Source: Terriglobia bacterium (GTDB lineage Bacteria > Acidobacteriota > Terriglobia > Terriglobales > Acidobacteriaceae). Taken from it: a stretch of 40,283 nucleotides of DNA. Below, in pieces: positions 25,093 through 32,876 of the stretch. Every line of letters begins with the position of its first letter. The stretch's first letter is position 1. Below the pieces are notes generated by a model, which ran no database searches, was not told the origin of the DNA, and saw only the letters and a list, made by a program, of their open reading frames with translations. The DNA lies in the NCBI GenBank assembly GCA_020072845.1, contig JAIQGF010000022.1:1-40283 (forward strand), given 5' to 3'. Both the position numbers and the translations under genes were made by a program.

Positions 25093-26984
25093 TGAAGCGC
25101 CTCGCCCTGATCGTCGGGCTACTGCTCTGCGCCGCGCCGGCGTGGGCGCAGACCTACGTGAATTCCACCAGCAAGGTATGCACGTCGGCGACCACCTGCG
25201 CGCTCACCTACTCCCCGACGGCGGGCAATGCCTTGTTCATCGGCCTGGAAGCGCCGAGCAGCTCCACCACCATCACCGGCCTCGCCGACAATGGAGCAAG
25301 CGGCGGAAGCACGTACACCGTACCGCTCAGCGCCAGTTGCAGTGGCGGCAGCGCGCAACGTTGCGGGTTCGCTTACACCTGCAACGTGGCGAGCGGCGTC
25401 ACGTCCATCACCCTGACTCTAGGAGGGGCCGACACGCCCACCATCACCGTGGCGGAATATTCCGGGGTCGCCACCAGCGCATGTTTGGACCAGAGCAGCA
25501 CTGCCGCTACTGGCACCGGCACCTCCCAGACAGGAAACGACGTAACTACGACGCAGGCCAACGAAGTGCTGATCGGATATGTGATTCAGGGCACCAACTC
25601 TACCAGCCCCTTCACCGGGGCGAATGGCTTTACGGCGAGAGTGAATCAGGCGGAGACGGTGAATCCATCGGTACAGGCGCTGATGGACAAGACGGTGACT
25701 TCCATCGTCACCGACCACGCGGCATCGACAACGGGGGCATCGGTGGCGTGGCAGATCTACACCTTCACCTTCAAGGCTCCCGGCTTCAGCTCCGAGCAGA
25801 CTCATTTCCGCTTCCGCAACGATGACGGCTCCGAATCGGCGGCGACCTGGCTGGCGGACGAAGACACCAACCTTACGCAGCCGCTCTCCACCAACACGCG
25901 TTTGCGCATGCAGGCGGACACGGTTGGAGCGAGCGGATCGCAGCAGTACCGGTTGGAATACGAAAAGTCGGGTGGCTCGTGGGCGGCGGTTCCCACCTCT
26001 TCCAGCACAACCAGCACGATCACCCAACGCGGCACGCCGGTCAAGGCAAACGGCACTACCGCTTGTACCGGAACGGCGCCTACCGGCGTAGCGAATGGCG
26101 ACGTGCTCTATGCCTTCGTGACCGATCATGCCACCTCGGGCAGCAGCAGCGCTCCGACCGGCTGGTCATGGATCGGCGGCACAGCGGCCGCGGCAGGGCG
26201 CTTCCAGGCCTTCCGTTGCATCATGGATTCGGGCTCCTGTTCGGGAACTTCATGGAGCTTCACCGGCCTCACTACGCGCGCCGAGTGCGTTGTGACGGCC
26301 TACTACAACGTGGATACGGCCACGCCCGAGGATGGTGTGACGCCCACGGCGCAGAACAATGCAAGCGGCACAACCGGCGCGGCAACGATTACGCCTAACA
26401 CTTCCGGCGACATGATCTTGGGCGGCTTCACGTCGCTGGCTAATAATGCTACCTGGTCGGCAGAGGCGACCGCCACCAGCCCAGGCACGCTGGCTGAAAG
26501 CTATGACGGCGCCAACTCGACCTACTGTTCGATCGCTCTTGCCAATGCCATTCAGAGTTCAGCCGCCGCGACCGGGGCCAGTTCGGCGACCATGTCGACA
26601 AACGCGGCCAATGCCGGAATCCTGCTGGCCTTGAAACCGGTGGTAACGGCAAATCCGATTTTCTTGTATGCGACGGCGAACATCACGGCTTCGGCAGCCA
26701 CCTCGACCACGGCACAGCTGAGCGTGCCGAATTCCCATTCCTTCACCGCACTGCGCATCAGCGACGACGCCAACCCGTTGCCCGCGTTGACGCTTGGCAG
26801 CAGCAATTACGGTGAAGCGGAGTGGAATCTCCTGGCGGCCACTCCCGCGGCCGATGGCGATATTTACACCTTCCGGCTGACCATGAACGGAACCGTGCTG
26901 ACCACCTACTCGGTCACGCCGCAGTGGACCATCGGCACGGCAGGCGGCGGAGTGCGCAAGCGGGTGGCCTCAACCCAGCACTGA
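25092..26984 (+). CDS. secreted Thr/Ser/Gly-rich phage-region protein, fibre-associated
   Basis: The 630-residue protein begins with a clear signal peptide (KRLALIVGLLLCAAPAWA, cleavage before QTY). The mature part is rich in Thr, Ser, Ala and Gly with repeated beta-sandwich-like strands. Similar blocks occur twice: residues about 20-220 (GNALFIGLEAPSS ... QTGNDVTTTQANEVLIGYV) and about 310-510 (NGDVLYAFVTDHATSG ... NTSGDMILGGFTSLAN). Such domains are seen in structural or adhesion proteins. Its start overlaps the stop of the giant fibre gene (TAATG), so translation is coupled and the two products probably act together. The exact family is not recognised. Confidence 0.7.
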   Translation: MKRLALIVGLLLCAAPAWAQTYVNSTSKVCTSATTCALTYSPTAGNALFIGLEAPSSSTTITGLADNGASGGSTYTVPLSASCSGGSAQRCGFAYTCNVASGVTSITLTLGGADTPTITVAEYSGVATSACLDQSSTAATGTGTSQTGNDVTTTQANEVLIGYVIQGTNSTSPFTGANGFTARVNQAETVNPSVQALMDKTVTSIVTDHAASTTGASVAWQIYTFTFKAPGFSSEQTHFRFRNDDGSESAATWLADEDTNLTQPLSTNTRLRMQADTVGASGSQQYRLEYEKSGGSWAAVPTSSSTTSTITQRGTPVKANGTTACTGTAPTGVANGDVLYAFVTDHATSGSSSAPTGWSWIGGTAAAAGRFQAFRCIMDSGSCSGTSWSFTGLTTRAECVVTAYYNVDTATPEDGVTPTAQNNASGTTGAATITPNTSGDMILGGFTSLANNATWSAEATATSPGTLAESYDGANSTYCSIALANAIQSSAAATGASSATMSTNAANAGILLALKPVVTANPIFLYATANITASAATSTTAQLSVPNSHSFTALRISDDANPLPALTLGSSNYGEAEWNLLAATPAADGDIYTFRLTMNGTVLTTYSVTPQWTIGTAGGGVRKRVASTQH

Positions 26985-27140
26985 CCGCTTTGCATGATCG
27001 GGCGCACAACTGGGATGCGGCAGTTTCTACTCAACCTTATCCCTGCGCCGGTCATCCCATCGTTCTCAGGCCAAATTTGCCCCTGGTTTTGCCCTGGGGA
27101 ACAGCGCACGGTGACCCGATCAAGGCCGACCAGCATTATC

Positions 27141-27264
27141 GATCGCCGGCCAGCGAGGCTTCTTCATCAGGACCCCGGGACCGTCATCATCCAGAGCATT
27201 TGCAGCATTCCGATCTTCTCCTACTCAAATTTCTTGGCCGCGCGTTGGATTCGCGCGTGCCACG
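27141..27264. repeat. degenerate copy of the terL 5' region (copy 1)
   Basis: Bases 27141-27264 align along their whole length with 28275-28399, which contains the terminase start and its first 25 codons. Copy 1 has the ATG changed to ATC and a one-base deletion, yet LLLLKFLGRALDSRVPR is still readable, against LFLLKLLGRVLNSRVPR in terL. Identity falls off after the shared CCACG. The 406-base gap between the secreted protein and the lipoprotein (26985-27390) otherwise holds no clear gene. A short open stretch reading DPKGRECMARELPAR near 27300-27345 may be another gene remnant. Confidence 0.85.
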
Positions 27265-27390
27265 TATTGCAAGAACATTTTCGACAACGATCACGTCGCG
27301 GACCCGAAGGGGCGCGAGTGCATGGCGCGCGAATTGCCGGCGCGGGCAAAAGCGAGGACTTCGCGCTGCCAAGCCGAAAGGAGCAGCGGC

Positions 27391-28146
27391 ATGAGAAAGA
27401 TCGCACTACGAATGACCGGAGCCTTGTGCATCATCCTGCTGGGGTGCGCGTTTTCGTGCAGCCCGAGCAGCTATCACACGGCGGCCGACGCGACGGCGAA
27501 AATCGCGACCGGTCTGGCCGCGGTGGAGACTGTCAACGAGGACCTGGCGGCGCAGAAGCTGATCAGCGCCTCCGCCACGATCGCGGTCGCAAACTACGTG
27601 AACGCGGCCACCGTTTGCAACGATGCTTTCGTGTCGCAACTGAAGGCGCTGGGCGCGGTGAACGCCGCCACCGGACCGCAGATCTATTCCTGGTGGACGG
27701 CGGCGCGCAATTGCATCCAGCCGCCGCTGGACGCCATGGTCCTGGTGGACGACCCGCAGTCGCGGGCGCGGCTTGATGCGGCGCTGGCGGCGGTGAATGC
27801 CGCGGCGCAGATCATCGATCTTCTGCTGCAGCCTTACGCGCCGGCCGCGGCGCCATCTCAATCGCGGGCCACCCGGCCCGCTCAACCGACAGGAGTGACC
27901 TATGGATCCGACCGTAGCGATCGGGCTTGCGCTCGAAGGCTTGAAAGTGGCGCTCGCCTTGATCAGCGAGCTGAAAGCCCAGAGCGGAATGACGGACGCG
28001 CAACTGCTCGACTTCGCGGCCTCGAAAGACCAGGCGACGCGCGACGCGATCGCAGCCCACATTGCGAGCGTGAAAGCGCAAGCATGATTCGCACTGAGGG
28101 CACAAAAGCAGTCGCACCTATCCCGCTGCGCCTGAATTTCGCCTGA
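27391..28146 (+). CDS. prophage-encoded lipoprotein, unknown function
   Basis: The frame encodes 251 residues and starts with a signal (RKIALRMTGALCIILLGC) and two possible lipidation Cys (LLGC and AFSC). The body to about residue 155 is helical (YHTAADATAKIATGLAAVE, DDPQSRARLDAALAAVNAAAQIID). The last 85 residues are Arg-rich and overlap, in another frame, a convincing 61-residue gene, so they are probably not original. A TGA at 27896 in that other frame suggests the lipoprotein once ended there and a one-base change lengthened it. The ATG at 27391 has AAAGGAG upstream. It sits between the two terL-end repeats and may be cargo, a spanin-like lysis lipoprotein or an exclusion protein. None of these is proven. 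Confidence 0.6.
   Translation: MRKIALRMTGALCIILLGCAFSCSPSSYHTAADATAKIATGLAAVETVNEDLAAQKLISASATIAVANYVNAATVCNDAFVSQLKALGAVNAATGPQIYSWWTAARNCIQPPLDAMVLVDDPQSRARLDAALAAVNAAAQIIDLLLQPYAPAAAPSQSRATRPAQPTGVTYGSDRSDRACARRLESGARLDQRAESPERNDGRATARLRGLERPGDARRDRSPHCERESASMIRTEGTKAVAPIPLRLNFA
27902..28087 (+). CDS. small helical phage protein (61 aa)
   Basis: The 61-residue protein (starts MDPTVAIGLALEGLKVALAL) is helical and amphipathic, with a mildly hydrophobic first helix and a second half (MTDAQLLDFAASKDQATR) like small phage accessory proteins. AGGAG ends 6 bases before the ATG, which supports it strongly. It lies wholly inside the lipoprotein's trailing frame, so only one of the two frames is likely real in this stretch; composition favours this one. 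A holin-like role cannot be excluded, but there is only one weak membrane segment. Confidence 0.6.
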   Translation: MDPTVAIGLALEGLKVALALISELKAQSGMTDAQLLDFAASKDQATRDAIAAHIASVKAQA

Positions 28147-28260
28147 GCGCCTCTACAGGGCTGCGATCGCCGGCTCCATCAGGGCGGCGCTCGCCGCGGA
28201 AAAAACCCACGTCGCCGCTGGCGTGGCCGCGCGCAAGCGCGTCTTTGTGCCAAGGCCAGC

Positions 28261-28277
28261 ATCCCGCTTAGCGGGAT
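28261..28277. repeat. perfect hairpin before terL
   Basis: ATCCCGC and GCGGGAT pair around TTA just upstream of the second terL-end repeat. No T-run follows, so it is more likely a repeat scar or a processing site than a terminator. The surrounding gap 28147-28322 contains no gene. Confidence 0.5.
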
Positions 28278-28399
28278 CGCCGGCCAGCGAGGCTTCTTCA
28301 TCAGGGCCCCGGGACCATCATCATGCAGAGCATTGGGCAATATACTGATCTTTTCCTACTCAAACTGCTGGGCCGCGTGTTGAATTCGCGCGTGCCACG
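28275..28399. repeat. terL 5' region repeat (copy 2, intact)
   Basis: This is the intact partner of 27141-27264 and includes the terminase start codon at 28323. The two copies are direct repeats whose starts lie 1134 bases apart, with the lipoprotein and 61-residue genes between them. Confidence 0.85.
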
Positions 28400-29900
28400 T
28401 TTTCGATCGCTGGTCTGGAACCGCGCGGTCCGCTGGCTGCTCAAAATTCGCGACAAGCACGGCAACGTAGTGCCGCTGGTGGCCAATTCCGCCCAGGCCG
28501 AGTTTGCACGCAAGGCCACCGGACGCGACATCGTGCTCAAGGCGCGCCAGCTCGGCATCACCACCTGGATCGCGGCACGGTTTTTCATCTGGACCGTATC
28601 CCATCCGGGAACGCTGACCGTACTGGTGGCGCACGATCAACGCGCCGCCGAGGAGATCTTTCGCATCGTGCACCGGTTCGTGGAGTACCTGCCCGACCGG
28701 TTGCGCCAGGGAGTGCTGGCCACCTCACGCGCGAATGTCGGGCAGTTGATCTTCCCGCGTCTCGATAGCGAGTACCGCGTGGAAACCGCGGCTGACCCGA
28801 ACGCCGGCCGCGGGCTCACCATCCATAATCTGCATTGCTCGGAGGTGGCCCGCTGGCCGCGCGACGCTGCCGCCACGCTCGCCTCGCTGCGCGCTGCCGT
28901 TCCCCCCGGCGGCAGCATCGTGCTCGAGTCCACGCCGAACGGCGCCGGCGGATGCTTCTACGACGAGTGGCAGCGCTCCGCCCAGACCGGTTACTGCCGC
29001 CACTTTTTTCCGTGGTGGTGCGAGAAGGAATATGCGATCGAGCAACCGATTGCCGACGACCTGAGCGCGGAAGAAAGGGCTTTGATTGCGAAGCATCACT
29101 TATCACTCGAACAGATCGCCTATCGCCGCGAGGTCCGCGCCAACTTCCGCGGCCTGGCGCGCCAGGAATTCGCCGAAGACTCGGTGTCATGCTTTATCGC
29201 CTCGGGCGAGTGCGTCTTCGATCTGGACATCGTGCAACGCCGCCTGGCCGAGTGCTCGGCGGAGGGAGCGCGCTCGGCCTCGAGCGCGACCCGGGGCGCC
29301 ATCGAATGCCGCAACAACGGCCGCCTGTTGATTTTCTGGCCGCCGCGTCCCGGCGCCTCGTACATCATCGGGGTGGACCCGGCGGGCGGCGGCTGCGACG
29401 GCGACTACGCCTGCGCCCAGGTTATTGACCGCCTTACCGGCTTGCAATGCGCCGAGCTGCACGGACACGTGCCGCCGCGCGAACTGGCCGCCCACGTCGC
29501 CGCGCTCGGCCGCGAATACAACAACGCGCTCATCGCCGTCGAGCGCAACAACCACGGTCACGCCGTGCTCGCCCACCTGGACGCCAGCGAGCACTACGAT
29601 GGCGCCAAGATTTACGCACAGCGCCACCAGCTCGGATGGCTGACCTCCGCGGTCAGCCGCCCGCACATGATCGAGCAGTTCGCCGCTCTCGTCTCGCGCC
29701 ATCCTGACTTGCTGAGCAGCGCGCGCCTGCTGACCGAGTGCCGTACGTTTGTGCGTCACCAGGACGGCGCCGCCGCCGCGGCCAACGGCACCCACGACGA
29801 TTGCGTCATGGCCATGGCCATCGCCCAGGCCGTCCGCCTGGAACAGGGCGGGCGCCCGCGGCCAGGCGCAGAATTGGAGTTCGCAAGCCTGGCGCGATGA
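28323..29900 (+). CDS. terL: phage terminase large subunit (TerL)
   Basis: The 525-residue protein is a DNA-packaging motor. The ATPase domain shows a deviant Walker A (KARQLGITTW, residues about 73-82), LVAHDQRAAEEIFRIV, a Walker-B-like region near VLESTPNGAGG, and the coupling region beyond. The nuclease domain begins with YIIGVDPAGGG (metal-binding Asp near 351) and has LIAVERNNHGHAV and a last acidic site NGTHDDCVMAMAIA. The length is normal. No good Shine-Dalgarno site precedes the ATG. Its first 25 codons are duplicated upstream. In most phages portal follows at once; here about 3 kb of cargo intervenes. Confidence 0.92.
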   Translation: MQSIGQYTDLFLLKLLGRVLNSRVPRFRSLVWNRAVRWLLKIRDKHGNVVPLVANSAQAEFARKATGRDIVLKARQLGITTWIAARFFIWTVSHPGTLTVLVAHDQRAAEEIFRIVHRFVEYLPDRLRQGVLATSRANVGQLIFPRLDSEYRVETAADPNAGRGLTIHNLHCSEVARWPRDAAATLASLRAAVPPGGSIVLESTPNGAGGCFYDEWQRSAQTGYCRHFFPWWCEKEYAIEQPIADDLSAEERALIAKHHLSLEQIAYRREVRANFRGLARQEFAEDSVSCFIASGECVFDLDIVQRRLAECSAEGARSASSATRGAIECRNNGRLLIFWPPRPGASYIIGVDPAGGGCDGDYACAQVIDRLTGLQCAELHGHVPPRELAAHVAALGREYNNALIAVERNNHGHAVLAHLDASEHYDGAKIYAQRHQLGWLTSAVSRPHMIEQFAALVSRHPDLLSSARLLTECRTFVRHQDGAAAAANGTHDDCVMAMAIAQAVRLEQGGRPRPGAELEFASLAR

Positions 29901-29914
29901 GCGGCCCAGTACCG

Positions 29915-29999
29915 AGTGCCGGGTCCCTGCCCTCCTCCTCGACACTCGGTACCGGGCGCTCGGTGCCAAATCGGCAATCGACAATCGGCAATCGGAAAT
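29915..29999. repeat. heptamer repeat/hairpin after terL
   Basis: After the terL stop the sequence holds two parts. GTACCGAGTGCCGGGTCC (around 29928) is echoed by CACTCGGTACCGGG further on, and a tandem run AATCGGC, AATCGAC, AATCGGC, AATCGGA (about 29971-29998) has a clean 7-base period. It fits the dispersed heptamer class with yet another unit. The 158-base gap to the kinase gene holds no other gene. Confidence 0.65.
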
Positions 30000-30058
30000 G
30001 GTTTAGCCTTCCCATCACGGAATTCGCTGGTCAACGAGGTGTAAGATTCGCGGTTCCA

Positions 30059-30883
30059 ATGGCGCTTTTCGCGGTACAACACGTTAGGAGAATGCGCGGT
30101 GGCGCGCAGGCGCATCTGATGCGCGCCAGCGACGGCAATTTCTACGTGGTGAAATTTCAGAACAACCCGCAGCACCCGCGCGTGCTGGCCAATGACTTCA
30201 TCGCGACGCGGCTGGCCGAGCGCGTCGGCCTGCCGGTGCCGCAGACCGAGGTCATCGAGGTCGAAGACTGGCTGGTGAAGCACACGCCGGAGCTGACCAT
30301 TCAACTGGCGCAAAAGTCGATGCCGTGCCAGGCGGGCCTGCAGTTCGGCTCGCGATTTGTGGTGGACCCGGCGGCCGGACAGGTGTTCGATTATTTGCCG
30401 GAGTCGGCGCTGGCGCAGGTGAAGAACCTGGCAGCCTTCGCGGGCGTGCTCGCGCTCGACAAGTGGACGTGCAACGCCAACGGCCGCCAGGCGGCATTCT
30501 ATCGCCGCGGGCGGGAGCGCAAGTACACCGCCGCGTTCATCGACCAGGGCTACTGCTTCAATGCCGGCGAGTGGACGTTCCCCGACGCGCCGTTGCGCGG
30601 CGTTTACCTGCGCAACGAGGTTTACGAGTGGGTACGCGGCTGGGACTCGTTCGAGCCCTGGCTCTCGCGCCTGGAGCAACTGGATGCGCAACACATCTGG
30701 CAATGCGCCGAAGGCGTTCCGCCGGAGTGGTACGGCAGCGACTTCGACGCGCTGGAGCGCCTGGTGGAATCGCTGGTCCAGCGGCGCGCGCGCGTGCGGG
30801 CCCTGATCACCGAGTTTCGCAATTGCTCGCGCCGGCCGTTTCCGTACTGGACGGCGGCGGGAGTCACTGTGGGTCATGCATAG
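30059..30883 (+). CDS. HipA-like kinase (HipA_2-type)
   Basis: The 274-residue protein is a stand-alone HipA-like kinase. VQHVRRMRGGAQAHLM and YVVKFQNNPQHPRVLANDF carry the likely ATP-binding Lys32. LALDKWTCNANGRQ (Asp134, Asn139) is the catalytic loop and FIDQGYCF (Asp162) the metal-binding DFG-like site. HipA-type kinases phosphorylate protein targets and can stop growth, but the target here is unknown. No HipB-like antitoxin lies beside it. The ATG at 30059 gives the usual family N-terminus; its ribosome site is weak. HipA-like kinase and DUF3037 genes often lie side by side in bacteria, as here. The setting between terL and portal is unusual. Confidence 0.85.
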   Translation: MALFAVQHVRRMRGGAQAHLMRASDGNFYVVKFQNNPQHPRVLANDFIATRLAERVGLPVPQTEVIEVEDWLVKHTPELTIQLAQKSMPCQAGLQFGSRFVVDPAAGQVFDYLPESALAQVKNLAAFAGVLALDKWTCNANGRQAAFYRRGRERKYTAAFIDQGYCFNAGEWTFPDAPLRGVYLRNEVYEWVRGWDSFEPWLSRLEQLDAQHIWQCAEGVPPEWYGSDFDALERLVESLVQRRARVRALITEFRNCSRRPFPYWTAAGVTVGHA

Positions 30884-30916
30884 CTGAAAGCGGAGAGCTG
30901 ATGGCTGATAGCTTGA
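30882..30916. repeat. heptamer run spanning the kinase/DUF3037 junction
   Basis: AGCTGAA, AGCGGAG, AGCTGAT, GGCTGAT and AGCTTGA run in register from 30882, starting within the kinase stop codon and covering the first five codons of the DUF3037 gene. The reverse complement of this unit (AGCTATC, AGCTTTC, AGCTCTC) occurs at 33931-33958 after the portal gene. Confidence 0.65.
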
Positions 30917-31701
30917 AACAACTCGAGTTCATGCTCATCCGCTACGTCCCGGACGCGGTGAAGGATGAATTCGTCAATATCGGCGTGCTGCTGCTGAATG
31001 GCGACTCGGCCGACCTGCGCTTCACGCGCGACTGGCGCCGCGTGCGCTGCCTCGACCCCGCGGCCGACATCGAGATGCTGGAAGCGCTGGAGGCCGACCT
31101 GCGCCAGCAGCTAACCAGCGGCGTGCTGGACCGCGCAACGCTGCTGACAAAGTTGCAGGACTACCTTTCCAACGGCCTGCAACTTACCGCGCCGAAAGGG
31201 TGCCTGGCCGAGGATCCGGCGCAAGAGTTGCAGTCGCTGGCGCAGATGTACCTGGAGCACCGCCGCGCCGGTGCACGCGAAACCAGCGGCCGCCAGGCCA
31301 TCGTCACGCAGATGAAAGACGCCTTTGAGCAGGCCGGGATCTGGGCGTTGATGAAAAAGAAAATCGCGGCCGCGCAGTACACGCACAAGGGCGACCCGTT
31401 AAAGATTGACTGCGGCTATCGGCCGAACGGCGTGATCAAGATGTTTCACGCCGTCTCGCTCGACTCGGACGTGGATGCGGCCAAGGTGCTGGCGTTTACC
31501 TATCCCGATATCCGCGACGGCATCGCGCGCGTGGAAAAAGCAAAATCCGAGCTGACGGCGATTGTCGAGCCCGATCTGGACCGCAGCGACGAAGCAATCC
31601 TGTTCGCGCTGGCGACGCTGGAGCGCAGCGCGATCGCGGTGGCGACGACGAACGAATTACCGAAACTTGCAGAGACGGCGCGGGTGGAACTGCGCTTATG
31701 A
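30901..31701 (+). CDS. DUF3037 family protein
   Basis: The 266-residue protein starts LEFMLIRYVPDAVKDEFVNIGVLLLNGD, the diagnostic N-terminal pattern of DUF3037, followed by LRFTRDWRRVRCLDPAADIEML. The C-terminal half has helices and a second strand-rich domain (DCGYRPNGVIKMFHAVSLD). The family has no known biochemical activity but is typically encoded next to a HipA-like kinase, so it may be a partner, substrate or inhibitor. It follows the kinase by 17 bases, and its stop overlaps the start of the membrane protein (ATGA). Its first codons are made of heptamer repeat. Confidence 0.85.
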   Translation: MADSLKQLEFMLIRYVPDAVKDEFVNIGVLLLNGDSADLRFTRDWRRVRCLDPAADIEMLEALEADLRQQLTSGVLDRATLLTKLQDYLSNGLQLTAPKGCLAEDPAQELQSLAQMYLEHRRAGARETSGRQAIVTQMKDAFEQAGIWALMKKKIAAAQYTHKGDPLKIDCGYRPNGVIKMFHAVSLDSDVDAAKVLAFTYPDIRDGIARVEKAKSELTAIVEPDLDRSDEAILFALATLERSAIAVATTNELPKLAETARVELRL

Positions 31702-32105
31702 GGGGAGCTTGGGCATTCGATATCGTCATTGTCCTGCTTCTGCTCGGCGCACCTTTCATGTTGGCTAGTGGCTGGGTTCGCTGGTGGTCCGCCATTCGAG
31801 AACGCCGGCCTGATTGGCACGATTGGACCAGTCTTGTATGTCTTGGGATCATGTCGGTAACCGCGATCGTCGGCGTTGGACTTTGGTTCTACTGCGAGAG
31901 TCGCTACAACGGTCCCCAACAACGCAGCACGGGTGAGTTCTGGAATTTCTTTGTGGTATGGAAGGTTTGGGCACGACCGGTCGTTCGCGTCCTCATGGCT
32001 GTAGCCCTCTTAGGCTTGGCCGGAACCCGAAGACTAATCCCCTTCGTGTTCATCGGCGCCGTTGGAGGAATCGCCTGGTGGATTCTTCCACTCTGGATGC
32101 AATAA
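31698..32105 (+). CDS. small four-helix membrane protein of the kinase/DUF3037 cassette
   Basis: The 135-residue protein has about four hydrophobic helices: DIVIVLLLLGAPFMLASG, LVCLGIMSVTAIVGVGLWF, VVRVLMAVALLGLAG and FVFIGAVGGIAWWILPLW. No enzymatic motif is seen. It is translationally coupled to DUF3037 by an ATGA overlap, so it belongs to the same unit. Membrane effectors that follow a kinase or regulator are a common design of growth-arrest or phage-exclusion systems; that role is inference only. Confidence 0.65.
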   Translation: MRGAWAFDIVIVLLLLGAPFMLASGWVRWWSAIRERRPDWHDWTSLVCLGIMSVTAIVGVGLWFYCESRYNGPQQRSTGEFWNFFVVWKVWARPVVRVLMAVALLGLAGTRRLIPFVFIGAVGGIAWWILPLWMQ

Positions 32106-32115
32106 CTAAACTCCG

Positions 32116-32197
32116 GCCGCCGCAGGCGGCGCAGAATGTGTAGCCCACGGCGTAAGCCGTGGGTTCGGGATCAAGGATGACCTAGCCCCGAAGGGGC
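32116..32197. repeat. REP-like palindromes upstream of the transposase
   Basis: Three hairpins stand in a row: GCCGCC/GGCGGC (32116-32130), CCCACGGC-GTAA-GCCGTGGG (32144-32163) and GCCCC/GGGGC (32185-32197). The middle and last recur inverted downstream of the gene (32675-32694 and 32641-32653), so the transposase is bracketed by inverted copies of the same module. Confidence 0.8.
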
Positions 32198-32204
32198 GAA
32201 AGAG

Positions 32205-32633
32205 ATGTCACTCAGCAGCCTGCATGTGCACTTCGTGTTCGGCACGAAGCATCGTCAGCCGATGATCACACCTGAGCTGCGCCCGCGCTTGCACGCATAC
32301 CTCGGCGGGATCGCGCGGGAACTGAAAGCGAAGGCGGTCATCGTCAATGGCACCGCCGATCATGTGCATATGCTCGTGACGATTCCGGCGAAACTTTCCG
32401 TGTCGGATGCAGCCCGTGTTTTGAAAGCAAATTCTTCCCGATGGGCCGGCCCTGATTTCGGCTGGCAGACTGGGTACGCCGCGTTTACCGTCAGCACGTC
32501 GAACATGCCCGATGTAGTTGCGTACATCCGTGACCAGGAGCAGCACCACCAGACGCGGTCCTTCGAGGACGAACTCATAGCGCTCCTGGAAAAGCACGGC
32601 GTGTCGTACGATCCGGCGTACCTGTGGAATTGA
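32205..32633 (+). CDS. REP-associated tyrosine transposase / IS200-like Y1 transposase
   Basis: The 142-residue protein is a Y1 HUH nuclease of the IS200/RAYT group. It has LHVHFVFGTKHRQPMI at the start, the metal-binding HUH motif in TADHVHMLVTIP, and the catalytic Tyr in VAYIRDQEQHHQ. It cuts and joins single-stranded DNA at hairpins. Inverted REP-like palindromes on both sides are what such enzymes recognise. The ATG at 32205 has a GAAAGAG site. It lies between the kinase cassette and the portal gene. The length is normal, with nothing missing. Confidence 0.88.
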   Translation: MSLSSLHVHFVFGTKHRQPMITPELRPRLHAYLGGIARELKAKAVIVNGTADHVHMLVTIPAKLSVSDAARVLKANSSRWAGPDFGWQTGYAAFTVSTSNMPDVVAYIRDQEQHHQTRSFEDELIALLEKHGVSYDPAYLWN

Positions 32634-32640
32634 TTCTGTC

Positions 32641-32751
32641 GCCCCTGCGGGGCTTGATCCGTCGACTTCGCTGACCCACGGCTTACGCCGTGGGCTGCGC
32701 ATTCTGTGCCCGCTCCGCGGGCTGCCGTGGACTATGCCCGCTCCGCGGGCT
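32641..32751. repeat. REP-like palindromes downstream of the transposase
   Basis: GCCCC/GGGGC (32641-32653), CCCACGGC/GCCGTGGG (32675-32694), then two direct copies of the hairpin GCCCGCTCCGCGGGC (32708-32722 and 32736-32750). The first two are inverted relative to the upstream module. Further on, about 32818-32866, is a loose repeat reading ATCCGCGTTCATCCGC and CCGCGTTAATCAGCGG that runs up to the portal gene. The 243-base gap contains no gene. Confidence 0.8.
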
Positions 32752-32876
32752 AACAGTAACGCACCAGAAATTCAGGTCGCGCTGACCGCAGCGCACAAGC
32801 AGCTCAGGTTCCACCAATTCAATCCGCGTTCATCCGCACTGATTTCGTCCGCGTTAATCAGCGGCAAGAAGAAACC

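Noticed and set aside
26985-27390. A real gene in the gap before the lipoprotein (an open frame reading into 27394)
   Set aside because: It is explained by the decayed duplicate of the terL start and runs out of frame with it.
30059-30883. Classical HipBA toxin-antitoxin pair
   Set aside because: No HipB-like helix-turn-helix gene lies on either side, and the neighbour is DUF3037.
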